This document shows positions 35,910 to 48,437 of a stretch of DNA of 64,000 bases, piece after piece. Source of the stretch: Zychaea mexicana (taxonomy: Eukaryota; Mucoromycota; Mucoromycetes; Mucorales; Lichtheimiaceae). The notes under the pieces are model-generated. The model was not told where the DNA came from. It was given only the letters and a program-made list of their open reading frames with translations, and ran no database searches. Position 1 is the first letter of the stretch; each line of letters begins with the position of its first letter. The stretch is from contig NW_026516673.1 of NCBI RefSeq assembly GCF_025766255.1, forward strand, positions 186,001 to 250,000, written 5' to 3'. Position numbers and translations under genes: made by a program.

Positions 35910-37843
35910 TTGTCGCGCCAGGACTGGATTTCACAGGAGAATGATGACTGTCGTTATCATTGGTATGATCCATAAACATATCAGGTGGAGGTAGTGCATA
36001 AGGAATGTGCTGTTGTGATTGTTCTGATGAAGAGTGAGATAGCGGAGGTGGTGGCAGTGAATGTTGCTCTTGCTGAGGCATTGCTGTGTAGTAAAAGTGA
36101 TTATTGGCTGTTGTTGTTGTTGTTGTTGTTGTGCTGACTGGAATAGCAGGTGGAGAACAAGAGGAGAATAGAGTAGCGTCGCGATTACTGGGTGATGAAG
36201 GATAGAAATAGTCATAAGAGTCATAAGGTTGTTGTTCTTCTTTGATAGTAGATTCGTAGTTGTTCATAAAATGGGATTGTTGTTGTTGCTGTTGGTGCTT
36301 GCTGGTTGTTGTTTCCATCAGCGAATGCGTCCAATGACCAAGATCGCTTCCTGCGGCTGTGGGTGTATGAATAGAACATGCCGACGGCGACTGGTCGTAT
36401 GGATCAAAGGGAGACGAGGGCGTCGATCCCGAAGTGTCGTCAATAAAAGCAGGGGAGTAAAGCAAAGCAGAGCTATTGTGCATGGTGTGATACAACCAAG
36501 GCTGCTGATGTGCTGCTGCCGCTGCCGCTGCCGCTGCTTGTTGTTGTTGCTGGTTGTTGTTCCAACAAGGTTGCAGATCAGATACGGAGGGATGATACTT
36601 GTCCTGCGCTAGGGCATCCGATGATGACGACGGTGGTATTGGAGGATGCTGCAAATGCTGCTGCGGTGAATAGATTGTTTCAGCTGTAGTAGCCAATCCA
36701 TAAGCAGGAGGCGTATTTGGAAGTTGTTGTTGCTGCTGCTGCTGCTGTTGTTGGCTGGTGCTCGTGCCACTGCTTTCACTTCCAGCACTGACCAACGTCG
36801 GACTTTGGCATCCATTCCTCCGTGTAATGCAAAAAGGGCAGTGCCGGACAAAGCGCGCAATCAGCTCCTTGGGAATCCACGAGTACCGTTTACGAACCTG
36901 CAAATAGAAAAAAGAGAAGGGGAAAAAAGGGTTAGATAGGGTTGGTGTACGGGTAAGATTTTTTTATTTGCTGTGTAGGAGGGAATTCTCATTGATTGTA
37001 TACAAAGACGAAAACGTGGAATCAAAAAGTGTTATGCTCAGCCTGCAAAGGGGGGGGGGAATGGGGGGAAGGCGTGCGTTGTATTTGTAAAAGGCGTGTG
37101 TAAGGAGAGGCGAGAAGAGGATTGAAAGCATGACAATCACAAACAGCAACAATGGGACACAAAAAAAAGAAAAAACTTACCAATGCCGATGTCTTGTCTC
37201 TACCGCCGTGATGAGCCTCACGATGAGCGCGTACAAGGATGCCATAGATATGCTCACGCATAGCCACGGGTTTGTTGTCATGACATACGACGTCAACACT
37301 ATCGGCTGTGACGAGCTGGAACATTTTCTTGACCCAAAATCTGAATTGAGCCGTGGATATTGCCGTGTTGCGTGGATCCTTGAGCACTTGAAGGATCAGC
37401 TCGTAGCGTTGTCGATCTACCAGCGCCTTGTCACGTTTCTTGGTCGACAGGTTCTGTAGATAGTCTTGCACAATGCTGTCGAACTCCGTAGGTCGTGGAA
37501 ACTGGTCTTGATCGTTCAGTACGGTCTCGCAGCCAGGGGAGGCATTGTCCTCTACTACTAGATGTTGTTGTTGCTGATGCTGGTGCGGCGTAAAAGGATG
37601 ATGAGGAGGAGGATACGACGGCGGCGGCGCGACGCGGAATGGTGTGCGATACAAGCAGGCCTCTGTGTCGTTACTCGTGGGCAAGAGGAAATCGATACCA
37701 CCACCAGCTCTTGCTGTTGGTGTCGGTTGGGTGTTGTTGAATAGGGATGCTGGATCGCTGTTGTATGGACACCCTGTTGACAGTGCGGCCGTGGGACGAC
37801 CCGTGGTAAATTCTGTAGCTGTTTCGTGGTGCTGTGAGATCAT
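35722..37843 (-). CDS. Q/A-rich protein with an integrase-type H2C2 zinc-binding domain
   Basis: Two exons (37843-37181, 36897-35722) join in phase to 612 residues. At residues 207-244, across the splice junction, lies H-x3/4-H (AHREAHHGGRDKTSAL) followed by VRKRYSWIPKELIARFVRHC and C-x2-C (CPFC). This is the H2C2 zinc-binding module that precedes the catalytic core in Ty3/gypsy integrases. No DDE core follows; instead the remaining 360 residues are long Gln, Ala, Ser, Thr and His runs, typical of transcriptional regulators. Residues 140-200 (KRDKALVDRQRYELILQVLK; FRFWVKKMFQLV) form a helical block. I infer a host gene that took over an integrase zinc finger, probably acting in the nucleus. 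The tandem codon repeats may vary between strains. The upstream 0.8 kb is unusually rich in CT/GA repeats. Confidence 0.7.
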
Positions 37844-38321
37844 TACAGGATAATAATGAGCTCAGGTAATTATAGAAAAAGAGAAGAAATTTGAACAAGA
37901 AATGTACACGAGATGTATATATGTTACAGTAGGAAATTGGGATGATGGGGAATTGGAAGGAGAAAGAGACAAGTGGTAATAATAATGATAATAATAACAC
38001 AAGAAGTAAGAAAAAAAGCAGGGCCTGTACAGGAGAAAGAAAGCAAAGAAAAGAAGAAAGAGAAAGAGAAGAAAGGCAGGACGGGAACAAGGCAAAATAT
38101 GTAGAAAGAAAGAAAAAAGGTCAAAGCGACAAGGAGGCGACGGGGCTTCTCTCTTTTAAGCGAGCAAGTCAAGTGTGTGTGTGTACGTACGTGGGCAGAA
38201 AGCACTAGTAAGCAAGAGCAGCTCTTTTAAAGAAAAAGAAAAAAGAAAGAAAAAAAAGAGGAGAAAAACACGCAAATTATATAATATTTTGGCGGGAAAA
38301 TGGTGCCTTTGGAATTTAACC

Positions 38322-38342
38322 CTCTCTCTCTCTCTCTCTCTC
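38322..38342. repeat. (CT)n microsatellite
   Basis: Ten or more CT units upstream of the H2C2 gene. Confidence 0.9.
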
Positions 38343-38680
38343 TGTCTCGCTTCTATGCAATACCCACACAAGAGTAAGCGAAATCCGAAAGAATGGTTGG
38401 TTGGAGTGTTGTCGTTGTCGTCGTTATCATGCTAAGGCATGTCCTGCCTGCCTCTCTCTCTCTCTCTCACTCATTTTTGCTGACGCTAGCTACTACAGAG
38501 CACCGTTTTTCAATTAATCACGACATACATCTAAGGGCGTGAAATGATGTCGCCATCTTTAAACAAGCGGTCCCTTCACTCACACACTCTCTCTCTTACT
38601 CTTACTCTTATAGTGTGCATAGTTCATGCACTCTTATTCTTTGTGATTGATTGAAACACCTCAACTGGTAGTATACACAT

Positions 38681-38702
38681 ACACACACACACACACACAC
38701 AC
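38681..38702. repeat. (AC)n microsatellite
   Basis: Eleven AC units, continuing imperfectly to about 38709. Confidence 0.9.
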
Positions 38703-38812
38703 GCACACAAAAGGATCTCTCTTGCCCCAGCTTGAAGAGAGATGGATCGTGCAAGAGCAAAGGCACGGGAAGGGAACAAGGGAGCAGGGGAAGGTTAAGG
38801 AGTGGGGTTGTT

Positions 38813-38844
38813 GAATGAATGAATGAATGAATGAATGAATGAAT
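38813..38844. repeat. (GAAT)8 microsatellite
   Basis: Eight perfect tetranucleotide units. Confidence 0.95.
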
Positions 38845-39278
38845 GTGTTTGTGTTGTTGCTCTATCTATCGCTTCAGCCGTGCATGGGAGAAGGCAACAG
38901 CCATACCGAACAACAAAGACGATGGCGATGATTCAAGGTGGTGGGTCCCTTAAAAGCTCCTTTTTATTATTTACTTTATTGAATGCACGTACATAAGTAA
39001 GAGTCATTCATCCACACACACACACATTCATACATGTACATATTCTGTGTCCTTTTCCTCGCATCCTTGCTACCTCCGTGAAATGAGCTCCTCTCCCCCA
39101 CCCCCCAACATTTTCCCTCTGCATCTGCCCAACTCCGGCCCTTCTTATACACCACTTGCTGCTGCTGCTGCTGCTGCTGCTGCTGAGGATGATGCTCACT
39201 AACACCAATGTGTCTCTCGACATAGCAAGGCAACAAACCCTTTCCTGTTGCCTTTTGCATGCTTTTGAGAAAAAAGAG

Positions 39279-39284
<6 letters not shown>

Positions 39285-39309
<25 letters not shown>
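39285..39309. repeat. (GA)n microsatellite
   Basis: Uninterrupted AG units. Confidence 0.9.
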
Positions 39310-40220
39310 CAGCGTGTTGTGCCTGATATGTGTGACAGCTTGAGTGACCTGGTCTGTGCGTCCATTTACCACTTCAAAATGTTGTACAAGACACACACTC
39401 GCTTATCTTGACAGTTGCCATGGCGATGTTGTTGTCACTGTCCGCTCAATCTCCAAAACACCAGCCTCTCTACATTAGTGCGATCCTCCCCCCCCCCCAA
39501 AAAAAAAGAAAAAGCCGATCCATTGAACCGAGGAACATGTCATCATTGTTGTGGTTACATTTGCAATACTTTTTTTTTAATGGCTGGGGTCGTTGTTGGG
39601 AGGGTGCGTAAGCATTATGTATGACAGATAACAAGGTGGTGGTGGTATGAGAGTAGAAAATGGTACACTACTAATTTATAGAGAGAATTTTTTTTTTCTT
39701 GCTTATTGTGGATCTACTACAAAAAAGCGGTTTGTTTAAATAATACGAAATTAACAATGGCGATAATGATTCAAAAGAGGAAGAAAAGGGTATGTTTGGT
39801 TTTGCAAGATCAACGCACTCGACAGCGATGTATCATCGAGGATGCTGCTTTTGTTGTACTGCTGCTGCTGCTGTTGATGATGATGATGGTGATGATGATG
39901 GTTGTTAATTATGATGATGATGATGACGACGCGAGGAATCGCCAAACGAAGTAAATATGCGATGTCGTATGCCCACATTTGCTCTTCTGGACGAGTCAGA
40001 GGTGCTTGGCCGTGAGGTCGGGGAAGAGGCACTCGAAGTAAAAGTAGTAGTTGTAGTTATGGAGGGTTGTATGAGATCCAGCTCAGACCGACTCCTTTGC
40101 TGCTGTTGTGCCGTTGTTGCTGTTGCTGTTGCTGTTATTGTTAAGAATAGGAACCATTAATTAATGCCTGCCATGCATCCGTGTGTGTGTGTGTGTGTGC
40201 TTGCATGGGCTCATTCTCTC

Positions 40221-43200
40221 TTACTTTCTAAAAAAAGTAAATATTCCTTTACCCTCCGCCTGTTTGTTTGTCTTTCCCTTGCGTGGCCTGCTAGAACGCG
40301 TAGGCTTAGGACGTGCTGCATCAGAATTGTTATCTGGCCCACTGTAACCACTACTGTAACCACTGTTACTACTAGCACTGGTGCTGGTAGCATTATTAGC
40401 AGCAGTATCAAAAGTGGTGGTGGTGGTGGTGGTGGTGGTGGTGGTGGTAGCAGCAACAGCAATACCACCGCTACGCCGCCTTCCAAGACCGGCGATGCCC
40501 TCGGATAGCTCCCTTATGATGCTCGATCGAGAAGGAGTAGGAGTAATATGATCACCCGAACCAGCACCAACACTCCTCGTACTCCGGGAGCTGCTTCGAT
40601 CGGACGACGTGGACGGTGACTTGTGGTGGTGTTTGCTGCTCATGAAGGATATTTCGGGGTCCTTGCCCAACTTGTACCCTCGTTCGGCAATGTTGGCCAG
40701 AATGCCTTCTCGTGCACGGGCCATGGGCTGAGTAAACTTTGGTGACTTGTATGCCGCATACTCGGCGTTGATCACTGTTGTCCATTTTGTTGGTGCTTTG
40801 TGTTACCAAGCAACCCACTCCCCCCCCCAAATATGTTTTTTTTTTTTGCAGACCCCATCTCCCCCCCCCACTCTCTCACCCCAGAGCACACATATTTTCC
40901 CCTTTCCCTTTCCAAAGAACTTACGTTTGGCAAGGATGAAGGAGCGCAGCTCGGACGCGTGGAAGAATATAGACTTGTCGGGTAAAGGAGGGCTGAATGT
41001 CGGTACAGGCTCTGCCATGGCTACCTCAACCCTATTTTGCAGGGAGTAGTAGTAGTAGGTAGATAGGGAAGGACGATGGTTAGATGGATCGGCCAAAAGA
41101 TGGGGATAACAGAGTTAAGCACCAGCCAACTCGTTTTCATTCTATTTGGGCGTGTGTGCGTATGTGTGTGTGTGCGTGTGTGGTGTCCCTGCATAAGTTA
41201 CTCACCTCCAGCAGACTCTCCCTTCCCACTCTTCCTCATGCACCACGATGAATACATGCAGAAATTGTGACTTGATCGCTGCAGGGTTAAAAGGCTGTTT
41301 TCCTTCGGCAAAGACAACGCACACGATATCTAATACACGCATGCACGCACATGAGTATTTCAGAATGTTCTCTTTCTTTCAAGGGTCCATCAAGGGCTCA
41401 GCATATGAGAGAGAAACGAGACAGCCCTTACCATTCCCGATGTGGCGCTTCTTTTGCACTTGCTGCTTATCTCCTGGCCGCGAGGGTATGAGAGAAGAGA
41501 CATGGTATGCTATGTTGTGTTCTCTCCATTCTTCCACAAACGTGTGTTCGCCCGAGTCTCCACCTTGGTTGACATAGTTTACGAATCAGCTTTCCTTCGC
41601 ACATCTTCTTGTTCAACACACTGTTTATAAAGAAAAAAAAAAAAAGCAATTCCCCATACTTCTTGTGTCCAGTCCTGCTGCCCAGCCACTGTATCCTTGC
41701 AGTTCGACACGACGTCCAATGATCCGCAAGAATCGATCCAGCTTCTCGGAATCATGGTTGTTGGACAACCATTCTTCTTCCTTGGTTTGGCCTTCCTTGA
41801 CATAGATCACGCCAAATTTATATCGATCGTGAACCTGTTGAAGAATACCGTATATTGAGTTATCGTCGTCCTCGCACGTTAGAGCTACTGCTGCTATTGC
41901 TCAACCACGACTCATCTTTACTTTATCTTGATTTTACTCGTTAAAAAATTACAAAGAAACACTCACAGCTTGTTCATCCAATCGAAGAATCTCGCCCTCC
42001 AGACCCGCCGAGACCATGGTTTCGTGATCGATCTTCTTCATTCGATCGAAAGGCATATCCAACGACATTTCCATCACCGCTTTCCATGTGCTGTCGTCAA
42101 CCCTTGTTTCCATATGCGTACCATTGGCCGACGGTGCACTTAGCAGAAACGAATCGGGTATAATCTTACGGACATCGGGTCCCTTTGTAAGAGGTAATTA
42201 GGAGATCCAGCACATGCATACCACCCCCTCTCCCCCAAAATAAACTATAAGAAAAGGGAGGTTCCATGTTGTAAAAATATAAATATACCTGTTTCGTTCG
42301 AATGATTAACCTATATTGCTTTTGGGCGCCTTCTTCGCTTGTTTCACAGATGGCCGAAAGCAGTAACGGTTCGTTGTCGTCGTCGTCGTCCCCATATCCG
42401 ACAAACGTTGTATACTCTCGTCCCACAAAGTACGTCCGGTACCAGTACGCCTCTTGGTCCATGTGCTCCACGCCAGAATCACTATAATCTTTGGTAGCAG
42501 CACCATTGTCGTCATGGTAATCCTGAGCTTGTGTTCCAAATCGATTCCGTCCCTCCACTCGATACCCTTTGCAGGGAATCACCATGGATTTCTCAAATAC
42601 TTTATGGTACTGACAAACACATTGGTTGACCATTTGCTTCAGACACGAAACCTAGAGTATTTTTCTTAGTATATATTTTAAATCACTCGAGCCCTTGGTG
42701 AAAGACACTCACGATATCTTTGACAGCAGTAGCTAATGCTTGATCCGTGTCGGCATAAGGCATTGAATGCTGTGGTTGCTGCTTCTTGTCCTTTTGTTTT
42801 TGACCAGCAACAGCAGCAGCATCCACAAACGCCTGGCCTTGTGAGATTTGTTGATCGAGAACTTGGAAAAAAGCCGCCACCGACTTTTTGGAGACGGGCC
42901 CTTCGCCTTCTTCCCACTCCACCATATCCGACATTTTCCGAAGATCGTTCATGATGGCTCGGAGCTGGCTCTCTGGAAACAGCCTTTGTTGTTTGTTGTT
43001 GTTCTTTTGTTTGAGAGAGGATGGCGGAAGGATCGTAGACGCTAGCAGCTGGTCGCAGTCGCTAATTAACTTGCTGTGCAACGTTGTCAGAGTTGCCGTA
43101 ACTAGAATGGTGTTGTACGAAGCACTGCTGAATTTAGATTCTGTTAATTTCCGTTGATGGCCGTGGTGTCGTTGTTGTTGACTTGAAGTGTTGTTGTCGC

Positions 43201-45059
43201 TACTGGCTACCGGTAATATGTTCGCCTTGAATGGATTCGTGTCGTCTGCTTTGATATCTAGTGCACACGACGGAATAGGAGGTGGTGGAGGTGGAGGTGG
43301 TGAGGTGTGCGAAGCGAGTGCTGCAGTCGAAGCATATTGTCCCTTGGCCAGTTGTCGTAATGACGGCACCTTGGTTTCCTAATTCATTCGTATTCGTGTC
43401 GTGACAAAGACACCCCATCTTTTAGCAACATGCCAACAAGAACCTGGCAACAAAAAACAAATCCAGCCCCCAACCCCATCATCCAATCTGATCCAACTCC
43501 CCTTTCTCTCGACCACCATCGTCAGCCTCGCCCGATCTGTGTAGATGAATGTTTTTTTTTTTATTTTTGTTTACCTGACATGATTTAGCCCGTTGCCGAC
43601 TCCACACAATTTCATGTGTGGAAGATTTTGAAGTGATGTGATCGCTTTTGGCGTCGGATGACGGCGGCGCTGATTCCAGATCATATCCATCTGCTGCCGA
43701 GATTGTGCTTGAAGTAGCCGATTTCCTAAAATCATTATCGAAAAACTCCATTTGATGTTCGATATCCACGCCAAACAGCAGTTTACCCACTGCCTTTTGA
43801 TTCGCTGGTGAATGGCCAGTGGATGAGAGTGATGCTTCTACTTTTTCTTCTTCGTCGTCTTCTTGTCTGATGGCCTGCTCGAAGTCGTCACTGAATCCAT
43901 ACTCTGCTGCTGCTGCTGCTGCTCCCTCCTCATTAATTGCAGATATACGAGCACCGTGATTATTTTGGCTCGGATCGTTGTTCTTGCTGTTGTTGTTATT
44001 CGTGTGGTCTCTTTTCAAAAATCGTGTGGCGACACCAACAACGCTGTTCCTACGTCCATTGTGACGATGATTACCGCTATTGCTTGTTGTTGTTGTTGTT
44101 GATGCTACAGCGGGTATAATATGCCTCGTTCGGGGCTTTGCATACTTTGCATGGTGCGGATCTTTGACTTCCAGGATTGAGTAGCTTGTAGATGCACTCG
44201 GACTAATACCCGACGAAGGTGATGGTCCATATCGATGGTCAAATTCCTTATTATGATGATTATTATTGGACGTTGAAGAGGACGACGCCGACGAAAACAT
44301 ACTCGCCAGTCCCATTGTACTCGGTGTACGTCGACGAAACCGTGACGCGAGTGATTCTCGATCCGAATAAGGCGACGTGCCTGGTGTTGAGTAATGGATC
44401 GTTTGTGGTGAAAATTGAGGTGAATGCGGTGGCTGTTGTTGTTGTTGTTGATGCACAGGGTCATTCGAAGAAGGTGTGCCATGCGATATGGTTAATCGTT
44501 TGGCCCTTGACCGGTTTGATTTCATGAAATCTTTGACAGATACAAAGGACGACTTGACTGCATGTGGCAGTCTGGATATTTTACTCGCTGTACTAAACAC
44601 TGAGCTCGTGGTTGAAAAGTTGGACCGAATGGATTCATCCGATGGCCGTTTCACAATTGTACGTTCAGGAACAGGTGCTGGGGCTGTGACATTATATCGC
44701 ACTTGCTGTTGTGGTTGGTATGAGTGTTGTTGTTGGTATTCATCGTGATGACTGGATCCGCCACTGTCCGAGAATGGCAATGTGATCTGAGACGAATTGT
44801 AGTGTTCCTGCAACCTGTTGTTGTTGTTGTTACTGCTGATACTACCACTACCCATGGTGTCGGTATTGGTGATGGTAATAGCAGCAGTGTCAAATTGAGC
44901 ATCTTGATCGGGAGTCGTTATTGCTGTTGTTAATGTCGTCGTGTCATTAAGGTCGTCAGAAGACGATTGGCGGTGTCGTTGTTCGTTTACAGAGTCGGTT
45001 GTCATGGTGCATCTCTCGGTTTGTCGTGAGCCACTCGAGGCGTCTTCAGCGGTCAACAT
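40221..45059 (-). CDS. Rap GTPase-activating protein (RapGAP domain), one frame break
   Basis: Nine exons (45059-43575, 43378-42713, 42651-42289, 42183-41967, 41834-41660, 41563-41432, 41329-41206, 41031-40925, 40774-40221) encode about 1,273 residues. The first 700 are disordered, Ser/Thr/Gln/Asn-rich with poly-Pro. The GAP domain then reads like Rap1GAP: YWYRTYFVGREYTTFVGY, YKFGVIYVKEGQTKEEEWLS, GWAAGLDT, the catalytic Asn-thumb helix KKRHIGND, FLHVFIVVHEEEW, PTFSPPLPD and LINAEYAAYKSPKFTQP. It should stimulate GTP hydrolysis by a Rap/Rsr1-type small GTPase, which in fungi guides polarity. Exon 4 contains one extra base at about 42119-42122: its first part reads IIPDSFLLSAPS in one frame, its second part MSLDMPFDRMKKID in another, both matching the family. 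This is either a sequence error or a disabling mutation. A (GGT)n stretch gives 12 Thr near the C-terminus. An alternative last exon may exist. Confidence 0.75.
40415..40448. repeat. (GGT)n coding microsatellite in the RapGAP gene
   Basis: Perfect GTG/GGT run encoding a poly-Thr tract on the minus strand. Confidence 0.85.
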
Positions 45060-45107
45060 GCAAGAGCTGTGTACAGAAAAGATATGTGCAAGGAGTGATA
45101 TGTGTTT

Positions 45108-45110
<3 letters not shown>

Positions 45111-45144
<34 letters not shown>
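45111..45144. repeat. (GA)n microsatellite in the RapGAP 5' region
   Basis: Perfect GA units just upstream of the start codon on the minus strand. Confidence 0.9.
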
Positions 45145-45147
<3 letters not shown>

Positions 45148-45293
45148 GAGAGGACTGACAGCAGGGAATGCGAAAGAAGGAGGAGTGGGTGCGGTGTGTT
45201 GTAAAAAGGTGAATTGTCTAATGAACAAAAGATAACAAAAGGGACTAAAAGACGACGATCGAGTCTTTGAAAGAGTGCGTGAAAGAACAAAAA

Positions 45294-45318
45294 AGAGAGA
45301 GAGAGAGAGAGAGAGAGG
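45294..45318. repeat. (GA)n microsatellite
   Basis: Second GA tract in the RapGAP upstream region. Confidence 0.9.
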
Positions 45319-45645
45319 ACGAGACGCAGCAGCACACCCACACACTCTCACATACAATAAAAGGAAAGAAAGTTGGTTTGGGGGGAGGGAAGGGGGAGGG
45401 GGAGGGGCTTACAAAAACGGGAGGGCACGAGTGAGCGTGACATGAGAGACAGAGATGAGCTCCGCAACAAGCATAGCCAGAGAGCCAGAGAGAGCGAGAG
45501 AGTGTCATCATCTTTCGTTGTTTATTCCGTTTCCAAGACAACAGTAAGATCCGCTACACCCCTTGCGCGTCAAACCTGTGGCCAGTGGAAAGGTATCACC
45601 TCCCCCCAAAGTTCTCCCTTTGAGCTTGACAGTGACGTCGCATCC

Positions 45646-45693
<48 letters not shown>
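45646..45693. repeat. (TAG)16 microsatellite
   Basis: Sixteen perfect trinucleotide units in intergenic DNA. Confidence 0.95.
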
Positions 45694-45696
<3 letters not shown>

Positions 45697-48043
45697 CAGC
45701 AATAAAAGTAGATGTATGCTCATAGAGCAACAGTCCTTTTAGCCCATGCATACACCATCCCCAACATTCTTTGTTTTTCTTTCGACACATCTACTGCAAG
45801 CTTAAAAGAATGCAATGGATGCACATACTCCAAGTGCTGCAAAAGGGGGTGGTCCATCCCAGCCCTCCGAAAAACATAAATTGGTACTCAGGAAGAATCA
45901 CACAGAGTGCTAGACCACGTGTAAAGGCAGGAATGTAACTACTACTACTACTAGTAGTAGTGCCTATCCTTATCAGACATATCCAAGAAACGAGTGTAGT
46001 TGAGGATCGACACATACTTGCGATTGCTCTCTTCCCCACCCCCCAACACCCACCCGCCCCATGTGATAACTAGTCTTTTTCTGGATTACAGCTAATAAAG
46101 CGCTCAATAATTATCGTTATTTATCTACTATGTGTCTAGTGGTAGTAGTAGTAGTAGTAGTAGTAACAACAACAACGAACATTCTTTATTTCTTTGCCAC
46201 GTTTCAGATATCATATAATTCGTACAGCGATGTACTTTCATATCAGCGGCGCCCTTTTTCTCGCTTCTCGTAACCTTCTCCATCTGTGTTAATGGCATCC
46301 ACAGTAAGCTTACACAAACAAAAAATAGATCTTATCCCCGCTTTTTTTTTCTTTTTGTGGGATTGATTGATTTATGGCTTCTTTTGTTAAATATAGCAAC
46401 ATCTTTACACCATACATAAAGCAGTAAGCGTGCTTCATCACGGGCCCTCGCTGTATTTGCTTCTGACAACAGAATCGGAGCTTGACCCTAAAACAGTGAA
46501 TGACAACGTATGCATCACACTACCATATAAAAATGTCCTAACCGTTTTGTTATTGGCGCGGAACGTCTCACAAATAAGGGGGGGGGGACGTGTGTCAAAA
46601 AAATAGATAGAGTCAGTGCCATCATGTCGTCTGCGTCCAGAACGTCGGGTTAGAACAAGGGGTTTACCACGCTTCTATACTACAAAAACGCACGTACCCA
46701 TATGCACGCATTCAGTACTACGCACACGAGATCACGGATCCCTCGTGTTAGTACTCCCTTGCTAAACACGTACACCAACATACTCAGACAACAACAAGGA
46801 AACGTTAGGTTCGTGACGGTTATTACAGAAGGTTAACGTTGCAGTGCCGAGAGAGGGAGAGGTGGGGGTTGGGGCAGCTGGATTATAAACACAAAGAAAT
46901 AAGTCTATATGTATTCTTAGTGTTGAAAGATAAAAATGACAGACAAGAAAAGGTAGTTCGAAGATAAAACCTATATTCTTCAAGCTAACCATTAATAATT
47001 ACTATATCAACCCTTCTTTTGAGATGCAGTAAACTACTGCTATACTACACCTTCCCTCTTTCCTTTCCATCCTGATCCAGCCCTTCATATATAGGCCTTC
47101 ATTCCACTCCATCAATTAGAAAAGGAGCTACGTTGGGAAATCCATAGATCGATAGTAAAGAGATAAAGAGGATGATGAACAATCGGATACACATGGATGA
47201 TAGTTGTTTACTATGATGCACATTCACCATGATTCGGTAGAATCTAATTTGAGTGGGTTGCTATGACAACAGCTCGCCATCAAAAAGTCTCTAATTGATC
47301 CAAGCAATCGTTAGCTCCAGGCACTTCAACGAGTGACTAGTGGGACATTACATAAAAGCGAAATTAGAAGAAAGCAAATCATGGATATCCAGGTGAGACA
47401 GGTCTTATCCTCTAATCCACAAGCTGAACGATGGCTACTTGTATATCTACGCACACGATGTGTCTTTTGTACTCAACCAGTCGATAACGATATGCATCGT
47501 GTGTCCGACAACCATAACAAAATGCCTTTATCAGAGTGACGTATCACGGAATCACTTAATCTTCCATTCAGCTTCAGGTCTCATAGCGAGCCATGTGGCT
47601 TGCAAGCCCACCGTGCTTAGCAGCGAAGGGACAAGGCTAGATCAATCGCCTCTTTGCCATGGAACATCCTCCTAAAACTATTCATTGATTATGATTGGAT
47701 ATAAAATCCCATTATTCTCACACATACTCAATCATAGTCTTTAATCTTTCTTTCCAGGTTGCATGATTTCTCATTTTTGAAGCTTGTTCTTGGACCGATC
47801 CAAACAAAATCGTTGAATGTTTTTTTCTGACAATTTTATCCGTGGCACTGTGTCAAACGTGGCCCATTAACAGCTGTTATCCGCGTTCCAAACCGTTGCC
47901 TCCTCAGCAGAAGAAGGCCTAGCCATGACCTTATTGAACGACTAGGGCATTTTAAGAGCTCTTCTCCCTCTTTTTGGTTTTTCTCTTCTCAGGAATAAGG
48001 AAAGCCCACTGCAAAAACTCTTTCAGCTCTGTAATAGATATCT

Positions 48044-48437
48044 ATGCCAACTCCTCATAGAGCCCTCTTTCGTCCGATCGAAATCGAAGGCCACGCCAAC
48101 AAAGGCGCGGAGAACGTAACCAAATAACTCGTTGGATCGTGTTTCGGAAACGAACCTCGCAAGGACTGGATGGTAAATATATTGTTTTATACAGCTGCAT
48201 GCTGTTATCATTCATATTATCTTTCACAATTTTCCATTTAACAGCAAAAGGCAAGCAATGGCAGTTGCAGTGGTGGTGTCCAAGGTAAGATAGCGTACTT
48301 TCACTTTTACAGTATCTGTGTTGTTCAACACTCGTGCTCCTTACTGTCGGAATGATGCTACAGGCGTTGTTCCTGAAAACGCCTTTGATGAAAACGCGCA
48401 AGAGGATGAAGCGGTGGCACCGAGTGATGATGACTAA
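48044..48437 (+). CDS. Possible small spliced gene, 61 residues, acidic C-terminus
   Basis: Three putative exons (48044-48115, 48245-48284, 48364-48437) join in phase to 61 codons starting MPTPHRALFRPIEIEGH and ending NAQEDEAVAPSDDD. The second intron has strong signals (AAG|GTAAGA and TACAG|GC), and the acceptor of the second exon (CCATTTAACAG) is good, but the first donor (AAC|GTAACC) is ordinary. I recognise no family. The last two exons may instead be the end of a longer or decayed gene. It lies in a region otherwise without genes. Confidence 0.25.

Larger units (their letters stand above)
37844..39904. other. Microsatellite-rich intergenic region
   Basis: About 2 kb, likely the 5' region of the H2C2 gene and the 3' region of the RapGAP gene. 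It contains purine-rich AGAAAG tracts (37.96-38.13 kb), (CT)n at 38322-38342 and near 38453-38469, (CA)n at 38681-38702, (GAAT)8 at 38813-38844, (CTG)n near 39160-39183 and (GA)n at 39285-39309. The open frames here are translations of these repeats and I do not accept them as genes. Confidence 0.7.

Noticed and set aside
45060..45341. N-terminal extension of the RapGAP frame (long Leu-Ser runs)
   Set aside because: It is a translation of (GA)n repeats upstream; the ATG at 45059 begins sequence of normal composition.
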